Assembly (NCBI RefSeq): GCF_900114095.1
Contig: NZ_FORV01000002.1
Span: forward strand, 558,001 to 622,000
DNA length: 64,000 nucleotides
Direction of reading: 5' to 3'
Source: Sphingomonas sp. NFR04
Lineage (GTDB): Bacteria > Pseudomonadota > Alphaproteobacteria > Sphingomonadales > Sphingomonadaceae
Shown here piece after piece: positions 44,525 to 53,257 of this stretch (the first letter of the stretch is position 1; the number at the start of each line of letters is the position of its first letter). The position numbers and the translations under genes are program-made. The notes under the pieces are model-generated. The model was not told the DNA's origin. It saw only the letters and a program-made list of their open reading frames with translations, and did no database searches.

Positions 44525-45522
44525 CACGCGAGCCCCCGCGCCTCGGCCCAATGCCGGAACAGCTCAGGCCAGACGGCGACGGGCTTTCCGGCCGCCAGCC
44601 GGAGGCCGAAGCCATGCCCGCCTTCCGGGAAGAGATGCGTCTCGGCAACCACGCCTGCCGCGCGCAGCGCCGCGCGCATCTCCAGCGTGTTTTCCACCGG
44701 CACGCTCGCATCGTCCTCGGCGTGGAGCAGGAAGCAGGGCGGCGTCCGCACCGTCACGTTCCGCGCGGGCGAATGGGCGCGTTCGAGCGCCGGGCTGGCC
44801 TGCGCGCCGAGCAGCTGCGTGCGCGAGCCGGGGTGCGCCACCGGCAAGGTCATCGACTGGACGGCATAGAGCAGCGCGGCGCCGTCCGGGCGGGCAGAGA
44901 GACGGTCCGCCGCATCCACCGCCGCATAGGCAGGGACGTCGAAGCGGGTCGCGAGGTCGCCGCAAAGATGACCGCCCGCCGAGAAGCCCATCGCGACTAC
45001 CCGGTCGGGGCGGATGCCGAAGTCCCCGGCGCGCGATCGAACAACGCGCATCGCCCGCTGCGCATCGGCGAGCGCCACGTCCGGCCCCGCGGCCCAGCCC
45101 TCGCCCGGCAGCCGGTAGAACAGCACGAAGGCGGTATAGCCCCGCGCCGCCAGCCAGCGGCCCATCTCATAGCCTTCCTTGTCGACCACCACCCAGCGAT
45201 AGCCGCCGCCGGGGAAGAGCAGCACCGCCGTCCCATTGGGCCGCTCCGGCCGGAACACGACGAGCCTCGGGCGGGTGATCCCATGGACGGCGCGATCGGC
45301 GAACCGTGCATCCTTGCTCCGCTCGTCGACGGTCTCGACCGGTGGCGCGCCGGGCATCCCCGGCGCGCCGCCCGGCCACAGGTCGATCGTCTCGCGCGGG
45401 TCCGCCGGACCCGGCATTTGCCTGGCGGGAACCGCGGGCGGCGCGGTCTGCCCCGCCGCGACCCCGCCGATGCCGAGGGCAAGCGTTCCGAGCAGGGCAC
45501 TTCTGCGGTCGATCCCTGGCAT
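44524..45522 (-). CDS. Alpha/beta hydrolase, acetylxylan-esterase-like
   Basis: The 332-aa product has a twin-arginine-like leader (DRRSALLGTLALGIGG), an oxyanion segment FPGGGYRWVVVDKEG, the nucleophile elbow GFSAGG, Asp in HAEDDASVPVE and His in EGGHGFG. Such proteins remove acetyl or other ester groups from plant glycans. It lies between the TonB receptor and GH43 genes with 22- and minus 3-base spacings, so it belongs to that operon. Confidence 0.85.
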   Translation of the reverse strand: MPGIDRRSALLGTLALGIGGVAAGQTAPPAVPARQMPGPADPRETIDLWPGGAPGMPGAPPVETVDERSKDARFADRAVHGITRPRLVVFRPERPNGTAVLLFPGGGYRWVVVDKEGYEMGRWLAARGYTAFVLFYRLPGEGWAAGPDVALADAQRAMRVVRSRAGDFGIRPDRVVAMGFSAGGHLCGDLATRFDVPAYAAVDAADRLSARPDGAALLYAVQSMTLPVAHPGSRTQLLGAQASPALERAHSPARNVTVRTPPCFLLHAEDDASVPVENTLEMRAALRAAGVVAETHLFPEGGHGFGLRLAAGKPVAVWPELFRHWAEARGLA

Positions 45523-45544
45523 CCCGTTCCTCCCTCCGCGCCGT

Positions 45545-48445
45545 TCACATCTTGAAGCGCGCGCCGATCAGGATCGTGCGACCGAAGTGATTATATTCAT
45601 AGTTCCGGTTGGCATCGAGATCGGTGTAGCGATCGCGATAATCGTCGGTCAGGTTGGTGCCTTCCAGCGACACCTCGACGTTCGGCGTGATCTTGTAGCG
45701 GATCGAGGCATCCACGTTGAGCGACGAATTATAGCCCTCGAAGATGTTGCCGGTGCCGGAGCCCCCGTCGATATACGGCCCGCGATAGCTGACCGATCCG
45801 CGCGCGCTGAACTTCCGGTCCTCATAATAGAGCGTGCCGTTATAGGCGCGCTTCGACAGGCCGTAGAGCGTCTCGGTCCGCGTCACCGCGACCAGCGCAC
45901 CGCCCGGTGCGACCGCCGGCCCGCTCTGCGTATAGGCCGCATCCGAACCGATGAAGGTCGCATTGGCGATCACGCCGAAATTCTTGAGGAATCCCGGCAG
46001 GAAGCGGAAGGCGGTCTGGAACGAGACTTCCATGCCCTTCAGCGACGCGCCGGTGCCGTTGGTGATGGTGCTGATCTGCCAGATTTGCCCCTCCGGGTTC
46101 GACGCCGCGGGTGAGCTGGGCGGGATGATCGACAGCGGCAGGCCGGTCGAGGCATAGCTGCCCGAGGTGGTCACCGAAACTGGGAAGCTCTCGACATTCT
46201 TCTTGAACAGCGCGACCGAGAAGATCGATTGCGGTGCGAAATACCATTCGGCCGCCAGATCATAGGAGGTCGCGCGGAACGGATCGAGCTGCGGGTTGCC
46301 GAAGCTGATCTTGTAGTTGAAGCCGTCGACCGAGCCGCCGGGGGTCAGATTGCCCAGGGTCGGCCGGGTCATCACCTTCGAGACGGCGCCGCGCAGGATC
46401 ACCTTCTCGGTGGGGAACAGCGCGACGTTCAGCGCCGGCAGCCAGTCGTCATAGTTGCGCCGCACCGTCACCGCCACGCCGTTGTTGAGGCCGGTGGAGG
46501 TCTGGTCGGTCCGTGCATAGCGCATGCCGGCATTGGCGGCGTAGCGCAGGCCGAACAGGTCTCCCTTCACGTCAAATTCGAGATAGCCGCCCTTCACCGC
46601 CTCGACGACGTTGCGGATGTTGCCCGCGTCGATCGCCAGCGGGCGATTGTAGAGGCCGGTATATTTGGCCGAGGCGTCGATATTGGGGATGAGGAAGCTG
46701 GTGGTCGTGCCAGACGGCTGGCCGGCATCGCCCAGGTTGAACGTCTCGCCCAGCCCGGCCGCCGGATAGCCATAGACGGCGCCCGGTGCGAAGACCTGGC
46801 CCGATCCCGAGCAGGTCACGGTGCCCAGCACCGCGTCGCGCGCGGCGGCCGTGCTGGTCGGGCACACCACCGCGTCGCGGGTATAGGCGACCGAGTCGAA
46901 GGAGAAGCGGCGATACACCCCGCCGGCCTTGACCTGGAAGCCATCGGTCACATCCCATTCGGTCCGCAGCTGCGCGGTGCGGAACTTGTTGGTGACGTTG
47001 GAAGGCCGGTCGCGGATTTCGGCCAGCTGGAAGTTCGCCGGATCGGTCACGCTGGTGCCGAAGGTCAGCTTCGGCTGCCACATGTTCGTATAGTCGTAGC
47101 TGTAGTTCTGCGCGGTGCGGTTGTCGAAGACGAAGGTCGTCTCCACCGGAATGTTCGCATCCGATTTCGAGATGCCGCCCAGCAGCGTGAAACGCAGCGT
47201 ATCGGTGACGTCCTGGTCCCAGCTGCCGCCGATCTGGTAGAATTCGGTCTGCGACTTGCGGAGATAATGCTCGGTGCGGACCCAGGCATCGTTGAGCGTG
47301 GCCGACACCATGTTGCCCTTGGTGTCATAGGTCGGGTTCAGCAGGTCGATCGAGCGTTCGTTCGAGCGCAGCAGCACCTCGCCCCATTTCTCCTCGCGCG
47401 TTTCCTTGAAGCGCGAATAGAGCCCGTCGATCGAGATCTTGGTGCGGTCGCTGGGCGCGAACTGGACGCTGCCGGTGATGCCCAGCCGCTCACGATCGTG
47501 CCGCACCTCGCCATAGCGCGGGATGCGCGGATGGAAGGCGAGCGCCGCCTGGTTGCACGCCGCACTCGAACGATAGGTGCCGCCGCTGTTGCGCACCGGC
47601 GTGGTGCCCGTCGCGCTGTTGTAGAAGCAGGGCGTGCCGTTCACCGAGTCGAAGCGCGCCTGCGCCCAGCGCACGGTGTTGTTGCCCAGCTCCAGATTGT
47701 TGGTCTTGCTGTACGCGGCCGAGACCGAGGCGCCGAACGTACCGGCCTCGTTCTTCCAGGACAGCAGCCCCGCCAGGCGCGGCCGCACGTTCTTGGAGAG
47801 ATCGTTGTAGCTCGCCTGCGCCGATCCGACCGCAGTGAAGCCGGTCTTGCCGGCCAGCGGGTTGCCGGTGTTGAGGTCGACCACCGCACCCAGCGAGCCT
47901 TCATCGAGCGAGGCTTCCGCCGTCTTGTGGACGACGATCGAGGTGAACAGCTCCGACGCGAACACGTTGAAATCGAACGCGCGATCGCGGTTGGCGCTGG
48001 CGCCGTCGGTGGAAGTCGCCACCGTCTCCATGCCGTTCACGCGGACGCGGGTGAACTGCGCGCCGAGACCGCGCACGGTGATCGCCCTGCCCTCGCCCGC
48101 GTCGCGCTGGATCGAGATGCCGGGGATGCGCTGCAGCGATTCCGCCAGGTTCTGGTCGGGGAACTTGGCGATATCCTCAGCGACAATCGCATCGACCGCC
48201 GCCACCGAATCGCGCTTCACGTTCAGCGCCGCATCGAGCGAGCGACGAAAGCCGGTGACGATGATTTCCTGATTTTCGGCCTGCCCGGCATCGACGCCGG
48301 TCGACGGACCCGTCTGCGGGCTGTCGGGAGCGACCTGCGCGGCAGCCACCATCGGCGCTGCCAGCGCCAGGATCAGTGCGCCCGCCGAAACGCCCCGCAA
48401 GTGCCGCATGCGTGCCTGTCCCGGCACCGAGAACCCCTCAGCCAT
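45545..48445 (-). CDS. TonB-dependent receptor (carbohydrate type)
   Basis: ATG at 48445 follows AGGGAGAG and gives a 966-aa protein with a signal peptide (ending VAAAQ), a TonB box region (EIIVTGFRRS), a plug domain (ESLQRIPGISIQRDAGEGR, VRGLGAQFTRVRVNGM) and a barrel ending in the aromatic F-K-M. The sort is that seen in alphaproteobacterial sugar import. First gene of the unit with esterase and GH43; the operator at 48623-48638 lies 178 bases upstream. Confidence 0.93.
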   Translation of the reverse strand: MAEGFSVPGQARMRHLRGVSAGALILALAAPMVAAAQVAPDSPQTGPSTGVDAGQAENQEIIVTGFRRSLDAALNVKRDSVAAVDAIVAEDIAKFPDQNLAESLQRIPGISIQRDAGEGRAITVRGLGAQFTRVRVNGMETVATSTDGASANRDRAFDFNVFASELFTSIVVHKTAEASLDEGSLGAVVDLNTGNPLAGKTGFTAVGSAQASYNDLSKNVRPRLAGLLSWKNEAGTFGASVSAAYSKTNNLELGNNTVRWAQARFDSVNGTPCFYNSATGTTPVRNSGGTYRSSAACNQAALAFHPRIPRYGEVRHDRERLGITGSVQFAPSDRTKISIDGLYSRFKETREEKWGEVLLRSNERSIDLLNPTYDTKGNMVSATLNDAWVRTEHYLRKSQTEFYQIGGSWDQDVTDTLRFTLLGGISKSDANIPVETTFVFDNRTAQNYSYDYTNMWQPKLTFGTSVTDPANFQLAEIRDRPSNVTNKFRTAQLRTEWDVTDGFQVKAGGVYRRFSFDSVAYTRDAVVCPTSTAAARDAVLGTVTCSGSGQVFAPGAVYGYPAAGLGETFNLGDAGQPSGTTTSFLIPNIDASAKYTGLYNRPLAIDAGNIRNVVEAVKGGYLEFDVKGDLFGLRYAANAGMRYARTDQTSTGLNNGVAVTVRRNYDDWLPALNVALFPTEKVILRGAVSKVMTRPTLGNLTPGGSVDGFNYKISFGNPQLDPFRATSYDLAAEWYFAPQSIFSVALFKKNVESFPVSVTTSGSYASTGLPLSIIPPSSPAASNPEGQIWQISTITNGTGASLKGMEVSFQTAFRFLPGFLKNFGVIANATFIGSDAAYTQSGPAVAPGGALVAVTRTETLYGLSKRAYNGTLYYEDRKFSARGSVSYRGPYIDGGSGTGNIFEGYNSSLNVDASIRYKITPNVEVSLEGTNLTDDYRDRYTDLDANRNYEYNHFGRTILIGARFKM

Positions 48446-48768
48446 CTCTCTCTCCCTTCGTCCCGCAGGACGGTCCGTTCTGAAAGCGGCTGCGCGCGCC
48501 TGCGCGCTGCCGTCGTCCAATCCGTGGGAAGGGCCCTTGCACGCGATGTCCGCGTGTCTGTTCGATCCTCCCCGGGGTCGACGGGTCTCCGCCCGCTGTC
48601 CCCACGCCTTTTCTGCGCGCGATGGTAACCGGTGTCAACAGGCGTTTCGCGCAGCGAGTGGGGTCTTTTTTGTCCCCGCTTTGCCGCGTTGCAGACAGGA
48701 CGGATCGCACCGCGGAAGCGAGGCCGCGATGTTTCCGCCGTCCGGTCGTCCGCGCCCAGGATCGCCGG
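48446..48768. other. Intergenic leader of the TonB receptor operon
   Basis: No gene. It holds the CCGGT operator at 48623-48638 and, between it and the receptor start, a leader of about 150 bases. Confidence 0.5.
48623..48638 (-). promoter_or_regulatory. CCGGT operator 1, overlapping the -35 box of the TonB receptor operon
   Basis: On the minus strand it reads TTGACACCGGTTACCA: a LacI-type imperfect palindrome around CC|GG whose first six bases are a perfect -35 box. The same sequence, facing the gene in each case, lies before kduI and before the hydratase gene. Confidence 0.65.
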
Positions 48769-50322
48769 TCAGGTACCGGGCTGGATATAGGGCACGCGCG
48801 CGAACAACTTGCGCTGCCAGCGACGCGGATCGTTCTCGACATGGCTCTGCGCGTCGAACACCATTGTCGCCCGCGTCGCGAGGTCGTAGCGCGGCCAGCG
48901 CGGCATGCCCGCAGCATTGGGATCCCCGGTCCGGGCAAAGGCGACGAAGCGGTCCTGCATCGCCGCGCTCGCCGCCCGCGCGTCGGCGGCCGTGCCGGTC
49001 TGCGATCCTTTCGCGGCAAGCGTCCCGAACACCAGCGGGATATCCATCGTGTGGAAGGCGCCGCGCCGCGGATCGGTGCGCGAGGTGAAATCGACCTGAT
49101 AGACGAACGTCGGCGCACCGGCGGCGGCGCGCGCCTCGGCTTCGATCACCTGCCCGCGCCAGCTGCGCCCTGCGGTGGTGGCGGCATAGAAGATGTCGGT
49201 CGGCGACCAGTCCGGAAACTGCGCGCGATATTGCGCCACCACCCATTCGGGCAGGATGTCGATCTTCAGTTCGGGCGCCATCCGCGCCGCCAGATTGTCC
49301 CAGTCGAGCCCGCGCACCTTCTCCGAATCGGGGGAGAGGAACGCCCTGGTCTCGTCGCGGACATTGCCGAGGAGCATGGGGATTGCGTTGCCCAGCGGGT
49401 TGGCGTCGGGCCAGAAGGGATGGCGGGTGAGCCACTTCATGTCGAGCACCGGGCCGAAATACAGGCCGCCGCCGAGGATCGGGTCGGTCGCGTCCAGGGC
49501 TTCGACGAGCCGCGCCACCGGCAAGTCGAGCAACGGGGAAAGGTCGCGCTCGGAAAGCTTCAGCGCCGCCAGATAGGCGCGCGCCCGCGCGGTGGCGTTG
49601 AGCGGGCCCGAGGCAGTCACCTGCTGGCCGCTCATCGTCGCGGCGCGGTGGAACAGGCCCTGCGCGGCCGGCATGCCCATCATCGTCGCGATCTTGGCCC
49701 CGCCGCCCGACTGGCCGAACACCATCACCCGCTGCGGATCACCGCCGAATGCGGCGATGTTCGCGCGCACCCATTGCAGCGCCAGGATCAGGTCGAGCTG
49801 CCCGGCATTGCCGCTATCGGCAAAGCGCGGGTCGAACCGCGCAAGATAGAGATAGCCCAGCGCGTTGAGCCGGTGGTTGACGGTGACCACCACCACGTCG
49901 CCCCGTGCGGCAAGCGCCTCGCCGTCATTGAGCGGATCGGTGACACTGCCGTTCGAATAGGCGCCGCCATGGATGTACAGCATCACCGGCTTGCGCGCCC
50001 TGCTGTCTGCTGCCGTGGTCCAGATGTTGAGGTAGAGGCAGTCCTCGTCCTGCGGGCCATACGGGCCGCGCTGCGGGCAGACCGGACCGAACTGGTCGGC
50101 GGCGATCGTCTGCCCCGGCGCCGCGAAGGGAATCGACGCGCGGAAGCGCGGGGCGTTGCCATATCGGATGCCGCGAAACGCCCGCACGCCGCCGGAGCGG
50201 GTCCCGATGAAGTCGCCCGCTGCGGTGCGGACCGCGCCGTCCGGCGCCGCCCGCGCGGCCGTCGCAGCGACCAGCGCCGCCCCTGCCCCGAGCGTCCCGC
50301 GCCGGGTCCAGCCCGCGCTCAC
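48769..50322 (-). CDS. Type B carboxylesterase
   Basis: GTG at 50322 overlaps the kduD stop. The 517-aa product has a signal-like leader (TRRGTLGAGAALVAATAARA), the type B signature EDCLYLNIW, an oxyanion HGGAY, and the nucleophile in FGQSGGGAK, here GQSGG rather than the usual GESAGG. Co-transcribed with kduI and kduD, it may cleave methyl or feruloyl esters on uronate glycans. Substrate is inference. Confidence 0.87.
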   Translation of the reverse strand: MSAGWTRRGTLGAGAALVAATAARAAPDGAVRTAAGDFIGTRSGGVRAFRGIRYGNAPRFRASIPFAAPGQTIAADQFGPVCPQRGPYGPQDEDCLYLNIWTTAADSRARKPVMLYIHGGAYSNGSVTDPLNDGEALAARGDVVVVTVNHRLNALGYLYLARFDPRFADSGNAGQLDLILALQWVRANIAAFGGDPQRVMVFGQSGGGAKIATMMGMPAAQGLFHRAATMSGQQVTASGPLNATARARAYLAALKLSERDLSPLLDLPVARLVEALDATDPILGGGLYFGPVLDMKWLTRHPFWPDANPLGNAIPMLLGNVRDETRAFLSPDSEKVRGLDWDNLAARMAPELKIDILPEWVVAQYRAQFPDWSPTDIFYAATTAGRSWRGQVIEAEARAAAGAPTFVYQVDFTSRTDPRRGAFHTMDIPLVFGTLAAKGSQTGTAADARAASAAMQDRFVAFARTGDPNAAGMPRWPRYDLATRATMVFDAQSHVENDPRRWQRKLFARVPYIQPGT

Positions 50323-51074
50323 CGGGCCAGCCATCCGCCGTCGACCGCAAGGATATGCCCCTGCACATAGGCGGCCGCATCGGAGGCGAGGAACACCGCG
50401 GCCCCGCCCAGATCTTCCGGCGCGCCCCAGCGCCCTGCCGGTATCCGGTCGAGGATCGCGGCATTGCGGGCCGCATCCGCCTGCAGCGCGGCAGTGTTGT
50501 TGGTGGCGATATAGCCCGGTGCGATGGCGTTGACGGTGACCCCGTGCCGCGCCCATTCGTTGGCGAGCAGCTTGGTGAGGCCGCCCACCCCCGCCTTGGA
50601 CGCGGTGTAGCTGGGCACCCGGATGCCGCCCTGGAAGGTGAGCATTGACGCGATGTTGATGATCCGCCCCTTGCCTTGCGCGATCATGTGCCGCCCCGCC
50701 GCCTGACTGAGGAAGAACACCGATTTGAGGTTGGTGTCGATCACCGCGTCCCAATCCGCCTCGGTGAAGTCGACCGCGTCGGCGCGGCGGATGATCCCGG
50801 CATTGTTGACCAGGATATCCAGCCGCCCCAGCCGCGCGAGCGTCTCGTCGACCACCTGCCCCACCGGGGCGATCGTCGACAGGTCCGCGGAGACGATTTC
50901 CGCCCGGCGACCGAGCGCGGCGATCTTCGCCACCGTCTCTTCGGCAGGCGTGCGGCCGACACAGGCGATATCCGCGCCGGCCGCTGCCAGCGCGACGGCG
51001 ATCGCCTGCCCGATGCCTGTATTCGCGCCTGTAACCACGGCCACCCGGCCGGTAAGATCGAAGGGGTTGGTCAT
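50319..51074 (-). CDS. kduD: 2-dehydro-3-deoxy-D-gluconate 5-dehydrogenase (KduD-like SDR)
   Basis: The 251-aa protein is a classical short-chain dehydrogenase: TGANTGIGQ at about 17-25, NNAG near 92, catalytic Ser and YTASK. It reduces 5-keto-4-deoxyuronate's isomer (DKII) to 2-keto-3-deoxygluconate. KduD identity is supported by length, sequence such as GRIINIASMLTFQGGIRVPS, and kduI directly upstream. An open extension to 51170 runs through the repeat and is not real. Confidence 0.88.
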   Translation of the reverse strand: MTNPFDLTGRVAVVTGANTGIGQAIAVALAAAGADIACVGRTPAEETVAKIAALGRRAEIVSADLSTIAPVGQVVDETLARLGRLDILVNNAGIIRRADAVDFTEADWDAVIDTNLKSVFFLSQAAGRHMIAQGKGRIINIASMLTFQGGIRVPSYTASKAGVGGLTKLLANEWARHGVTVNAIAPGYIATNNTAALQADAARNAAILDRIPAGRWGAPEDLGGAAVFLASDAAAYVQGHILAVDGGWLAR

Positions 51075-51087
51075 CGCGAATCCTCCT

Positions 51088-51201
51088 CCCCCTCCCGTCT
51101 GCGGGAGGGGGTCGGGGGGTGGGCCCCCGCTATCCGTGAAGTGCACCCCGCGTGGGAGCCGGGGGCCCACCCCCCAGCCCCCTCCCGCGCGCGGGAGGGG
51201 G
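51088..51201. repeat. Compound palindrome (REP-like) between kduI and kduD
   Basis: Two hairpins with identical arms, CCCCCTCCCG / CGGGAGGGGG (51088-51111 and 51178-51201), enclose a 16-bp perfect inverted repeat, GGGGGGTGGGCCCCCG (51114-51129) and its complement (51160-51175). The whole 114 bases are one large near-palindrome. It lies inside an operon, 10 bases after the kduI stop, and may protect upstream mRNA or reduce expression of kduD. I see no other copy in the window. Confidence 0.85.
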
Positions 51202-51211
51202 AGTCAGGTCG

Positions 51212-52054
51212 TCACGCCAGCTGGCAGATATCCAGCACCTGCATGTCGGTATAATCCTGGTTCTCGCCGGCCATCGCCCAGATAAAGGCATAGGCCTTGG
51301 TGCCGGCGCCCATATGGATCGACCAGGGCGGGCTGATCACCGCTTCCTCATTGGCCATGACGATGTGGCGGGTAGCCTCGCCCTCGCCCATGAAGTGCAT
51401 CACCCGATCCTTCTCCAGATCGTCGAGCTCGAAGTAGAAATAGATCTCGCTGCGGCGCTCATGGACGTGCGGGGGCATGGTGTTCCACACGCTGCCGGGC
51501 TTGAGCACGGTAAGCCCCATCACCAGCTGCGCGCTGTCGCACACGCCGGGGATGACCAGCTGGTAGATCGTCCGCTCGTTGGACTCCGCGAGGCTCCCAC
51601 GCTCCAGCGCATTGGCATCGGCGATGCCGAGCTTGCGCGTCGTGAACGCCTTGTGCGCCGGGCAGGACGCCAGATAGTAGCGCGCGTCCTCGCCGGCGAA
51701 GATCACCTCGCGCGCGCCCATCGTCACGTAGAGGCAGTCCTTGTTGCCCAGCGGGAAGACCTCGCCGTCGACCGTCACCGTGCCGTCGACGCTGCCGACA
51801 TTGACGATCGCCAGTTCGCGGCGCTCGAGGAATGGGTGACCCTCCGCAGACTTCGGCTCGGCCTGCGCCGGAAGCCGGACCTCGCCGCCCGCCACCTGCA
51901 CCCCGCCGATCACGAAGCGGTCGGCATGGGTATAATTGAGCACGCATTCGCCCGGACGAAACAGGCCGGAGATCAGATAGCGGTCGCGCAGTTCCTCATT
52001 GCTCACGCATTCCATCATATCCGGGTGGGTGGCGTAATAGGTGCGATCGAACAT
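51212..52054 (-). CDS. kduI: 5-dehydro-4-deoxy-D-glucuronate isomerase
   Basis: From ATG at 52054 the 280-aa protein begins [14 protein letters not shown] and has the cupin features of Kdu[20 protein letters not shown] with the metal-binding His/Glu set, and a late [20 protein letters not shown]. It turns the unsaturated uronate from lyases into the KduD substrate. First gene of its unit, under CCGGT operator 2. The open frame further upstream to 53143 is a shadow. Confidence 0.94.
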   Translation of the reverse strand: MFDRTYYATHPDMMECVSNEELRDRYLISGLFRPGECVLNYTHADRFVIGGVQVAGGEVRLPAQAEPKSAEGHPFLERRELAIVNVGSVDGTVTVDGEVFPLGNKDCLYVTMGAREVIFAGEDARYYLASCPAHKAFTTRKLGIADANALERGSLAESNERTIYQLVIPGVCDSAQLVMGLTVLKPGSVWNTMPPHVHERRSEIYFYFELDDLEKDRVMHFMGEGEATRHIVMANEEAVISPPWSIHMGAGTKAYAFIWAMAGENQDYTDMQVLDICQLA

Positions 52055-52201
52055 GCGGCACTCCTTCCAAAATCTTGCGGGACGGAGAGTCGATGCGCCG
52101 ATCCTGGCAGGGCCGGCCGACACCAGCAGGCCTCCTGCACCACATCCTGAAAGGCAGATCATGACGATCCTCTCCGTCCGCCTTCGCCAGCGGTTGCCTG
52201 A

Positions 52202-52218
52202 TTGGTAACCGGTGTCAG
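52202..52218 (-). promoter_or_regulatory. CCGGT operator 2 (kduI side)
   Basis: On the minus strand CTGACACCGGTTACCAA, the same as operator 1 over TGACACCGGTTACCA, again at a -35-like hexamer (CTGACA), about 150 bases before kduI. Confidence 0.65.
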
Positions 52219-52286
52219 GAGCGTGCGCAACCCTCCTGACCCACATATCGGGTCGACGCGGCGAGATCCGCTTCGGCTTCGGTGTC

Positions 52287-52300
52287 TTGCATGCATGCAA
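52287..52300. promoter_or_regulatory. Perfect palindrome TTGCATGCATGCAA
   Basis: A 14-bp perfect palindrome, with GGTG at 52281-52284 and CACC at 52301-52304 as slightly offset outer arms, midway between the two CCGGT operators. It looks like a second regulator's site. Confidence 0.45.
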
Positions 52301-52383
52301 CACCCAGGATCGACTCGCTCGACCGCTCCTCCGGATCGCCATCGACAGGATTTTATGCTCGTGACACATGCATCCGCTTGCCA

Positions 52384-52400
52384 TTGACACCGGTTTCCCA
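52384..52400 (+). promoter_or_regulatory. CCGGT operator 3 (hydratase side)
   Basis: TTGACACCGGTTTCCCA, matching operator 1 except near its 3' end, again with TTGACA as possible -35, 42 bases before the GTG start of the hydratase gene. Confidence 0.62.
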
Positions 52401-52441
52401 TACCGATCGGGAAACGGACGATCATAGCGAGAGGGGCGGCA

Positions 52442-53221
52442 GTGGAGCCGAATAGCTATACTTCGCAGATAGCGCGCGCATTCGTGGAGGCACGCCGAAC
52501 CGCCTCCCCGCTTGCCGCCTTCCCCGGCGCCACTCCAGCCGACCTGCCTGCCGCCTATGCCGTGCAGGATGCGGCCTTGGCGCTGGTGCCGACGCCGGTG
52601 GCAGGCTGGAAAGTCGGGCGAATCAACCCGCCCGTGGGCGGCGTCGACCGGCTGGCGGGCCCCATTTTCGCGGATCAGGTGCAGACGCAGGACGGCATTG
52701 CCATGCCGATCTTCGCCGGTGGATTCGGTGCGGCCGAAGCGGAGTTCCTGTTGCGCATCGGCCGGGCGCCCGACCCGGCCCAGCGCCGTTTCAGCATGGC
52801 CGAGGCGCGTGCGCTCATCGATGCGGTGCATGTCGGCATCGAGATCGCCAGTTCGCCCTTTGCCGGGATCAACGATCACGGCCCGATGGTCACCATCTCG
52901 GACTTCGGCAACAATAACGGCCTCGTCGTCGGTGCCCCCATCGACGACTGGCGCGAGATCGATCTGAACCGCTGGCCCGTCGCGCTCAACATGAACGGCG
53001 CGGAAACCGGCACCGGCATCGCCGCGGACATGCTCGACGGCCCGTTCGGCGCGGCGCGCTTCCTGTTCGAGCATCTGGCGGCGCGCGGCATCGCGATCAC
53101 GCCGGGCCAATGGATTTCCACCGGCGCAGTCACCGGCGTCCACCCCGTCGCGATCGGCGACCGCGTGGAGGCGCGGTTCGACGGCCGACTATCGGTACGC
53201 TGCACGATCACGGCACAATAA
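52442..53221 (+). CDS. 2-keto-4-pentenoate hydratase-like protein (FAH superfamily)
   Basis: The 259-aa product from GTG at 52442 shows the hydratase pattern: [47 protein letters not shown] and [17 protein letters not shown]. In aromatic degradation such enzymes hydrate 2-hydroxypentadienoate; here, with kdu genes and a hexuronate transporter, it may act on a 2-keto-3-deoxy sugar acid. Family is clear, substrate is inference. First gene of the rightward unit. Confidence 0.82.
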   Translation: MEPNSYTSQIARAFVEARRTASPLAAFPGATPADLPAAYAVQDAALALVPTPVAGWKVGRINPPVGGVDRLAGPIFADQVQTQDGIAMPIFAGGFGAAEAEFLLRIGRAPDPAQRRFSMAEARALIDAVHVGIEIASSPFAGINDHGPMVTISDFGNNNGLVVGAPIDDWREIDLNRWPVALNMNGAETGTGIAADMLDGPFGAARFLFEHLAARGIAITPGQWISTGAVTGVHPVAIGDRVEARFDGRLSVRCTITAQ

Positions 53222-53257
53222 GGCCCGTAACGAGGCCGCACACAGGAGAGAGGACCG

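Larger units (their letters stand above)
52055..52441. promoter_or_regulatory. Divergent control region of the kdu and hydratase operons
   Basis: These 387 bases between divergent units hold two CCGGT operators (52202-52218 facing kduI; 52384-52400 facing the hydratase) and a perfect 14-bp palindrome at 52287-52300. No gene is seen. Confidence 0.6.
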
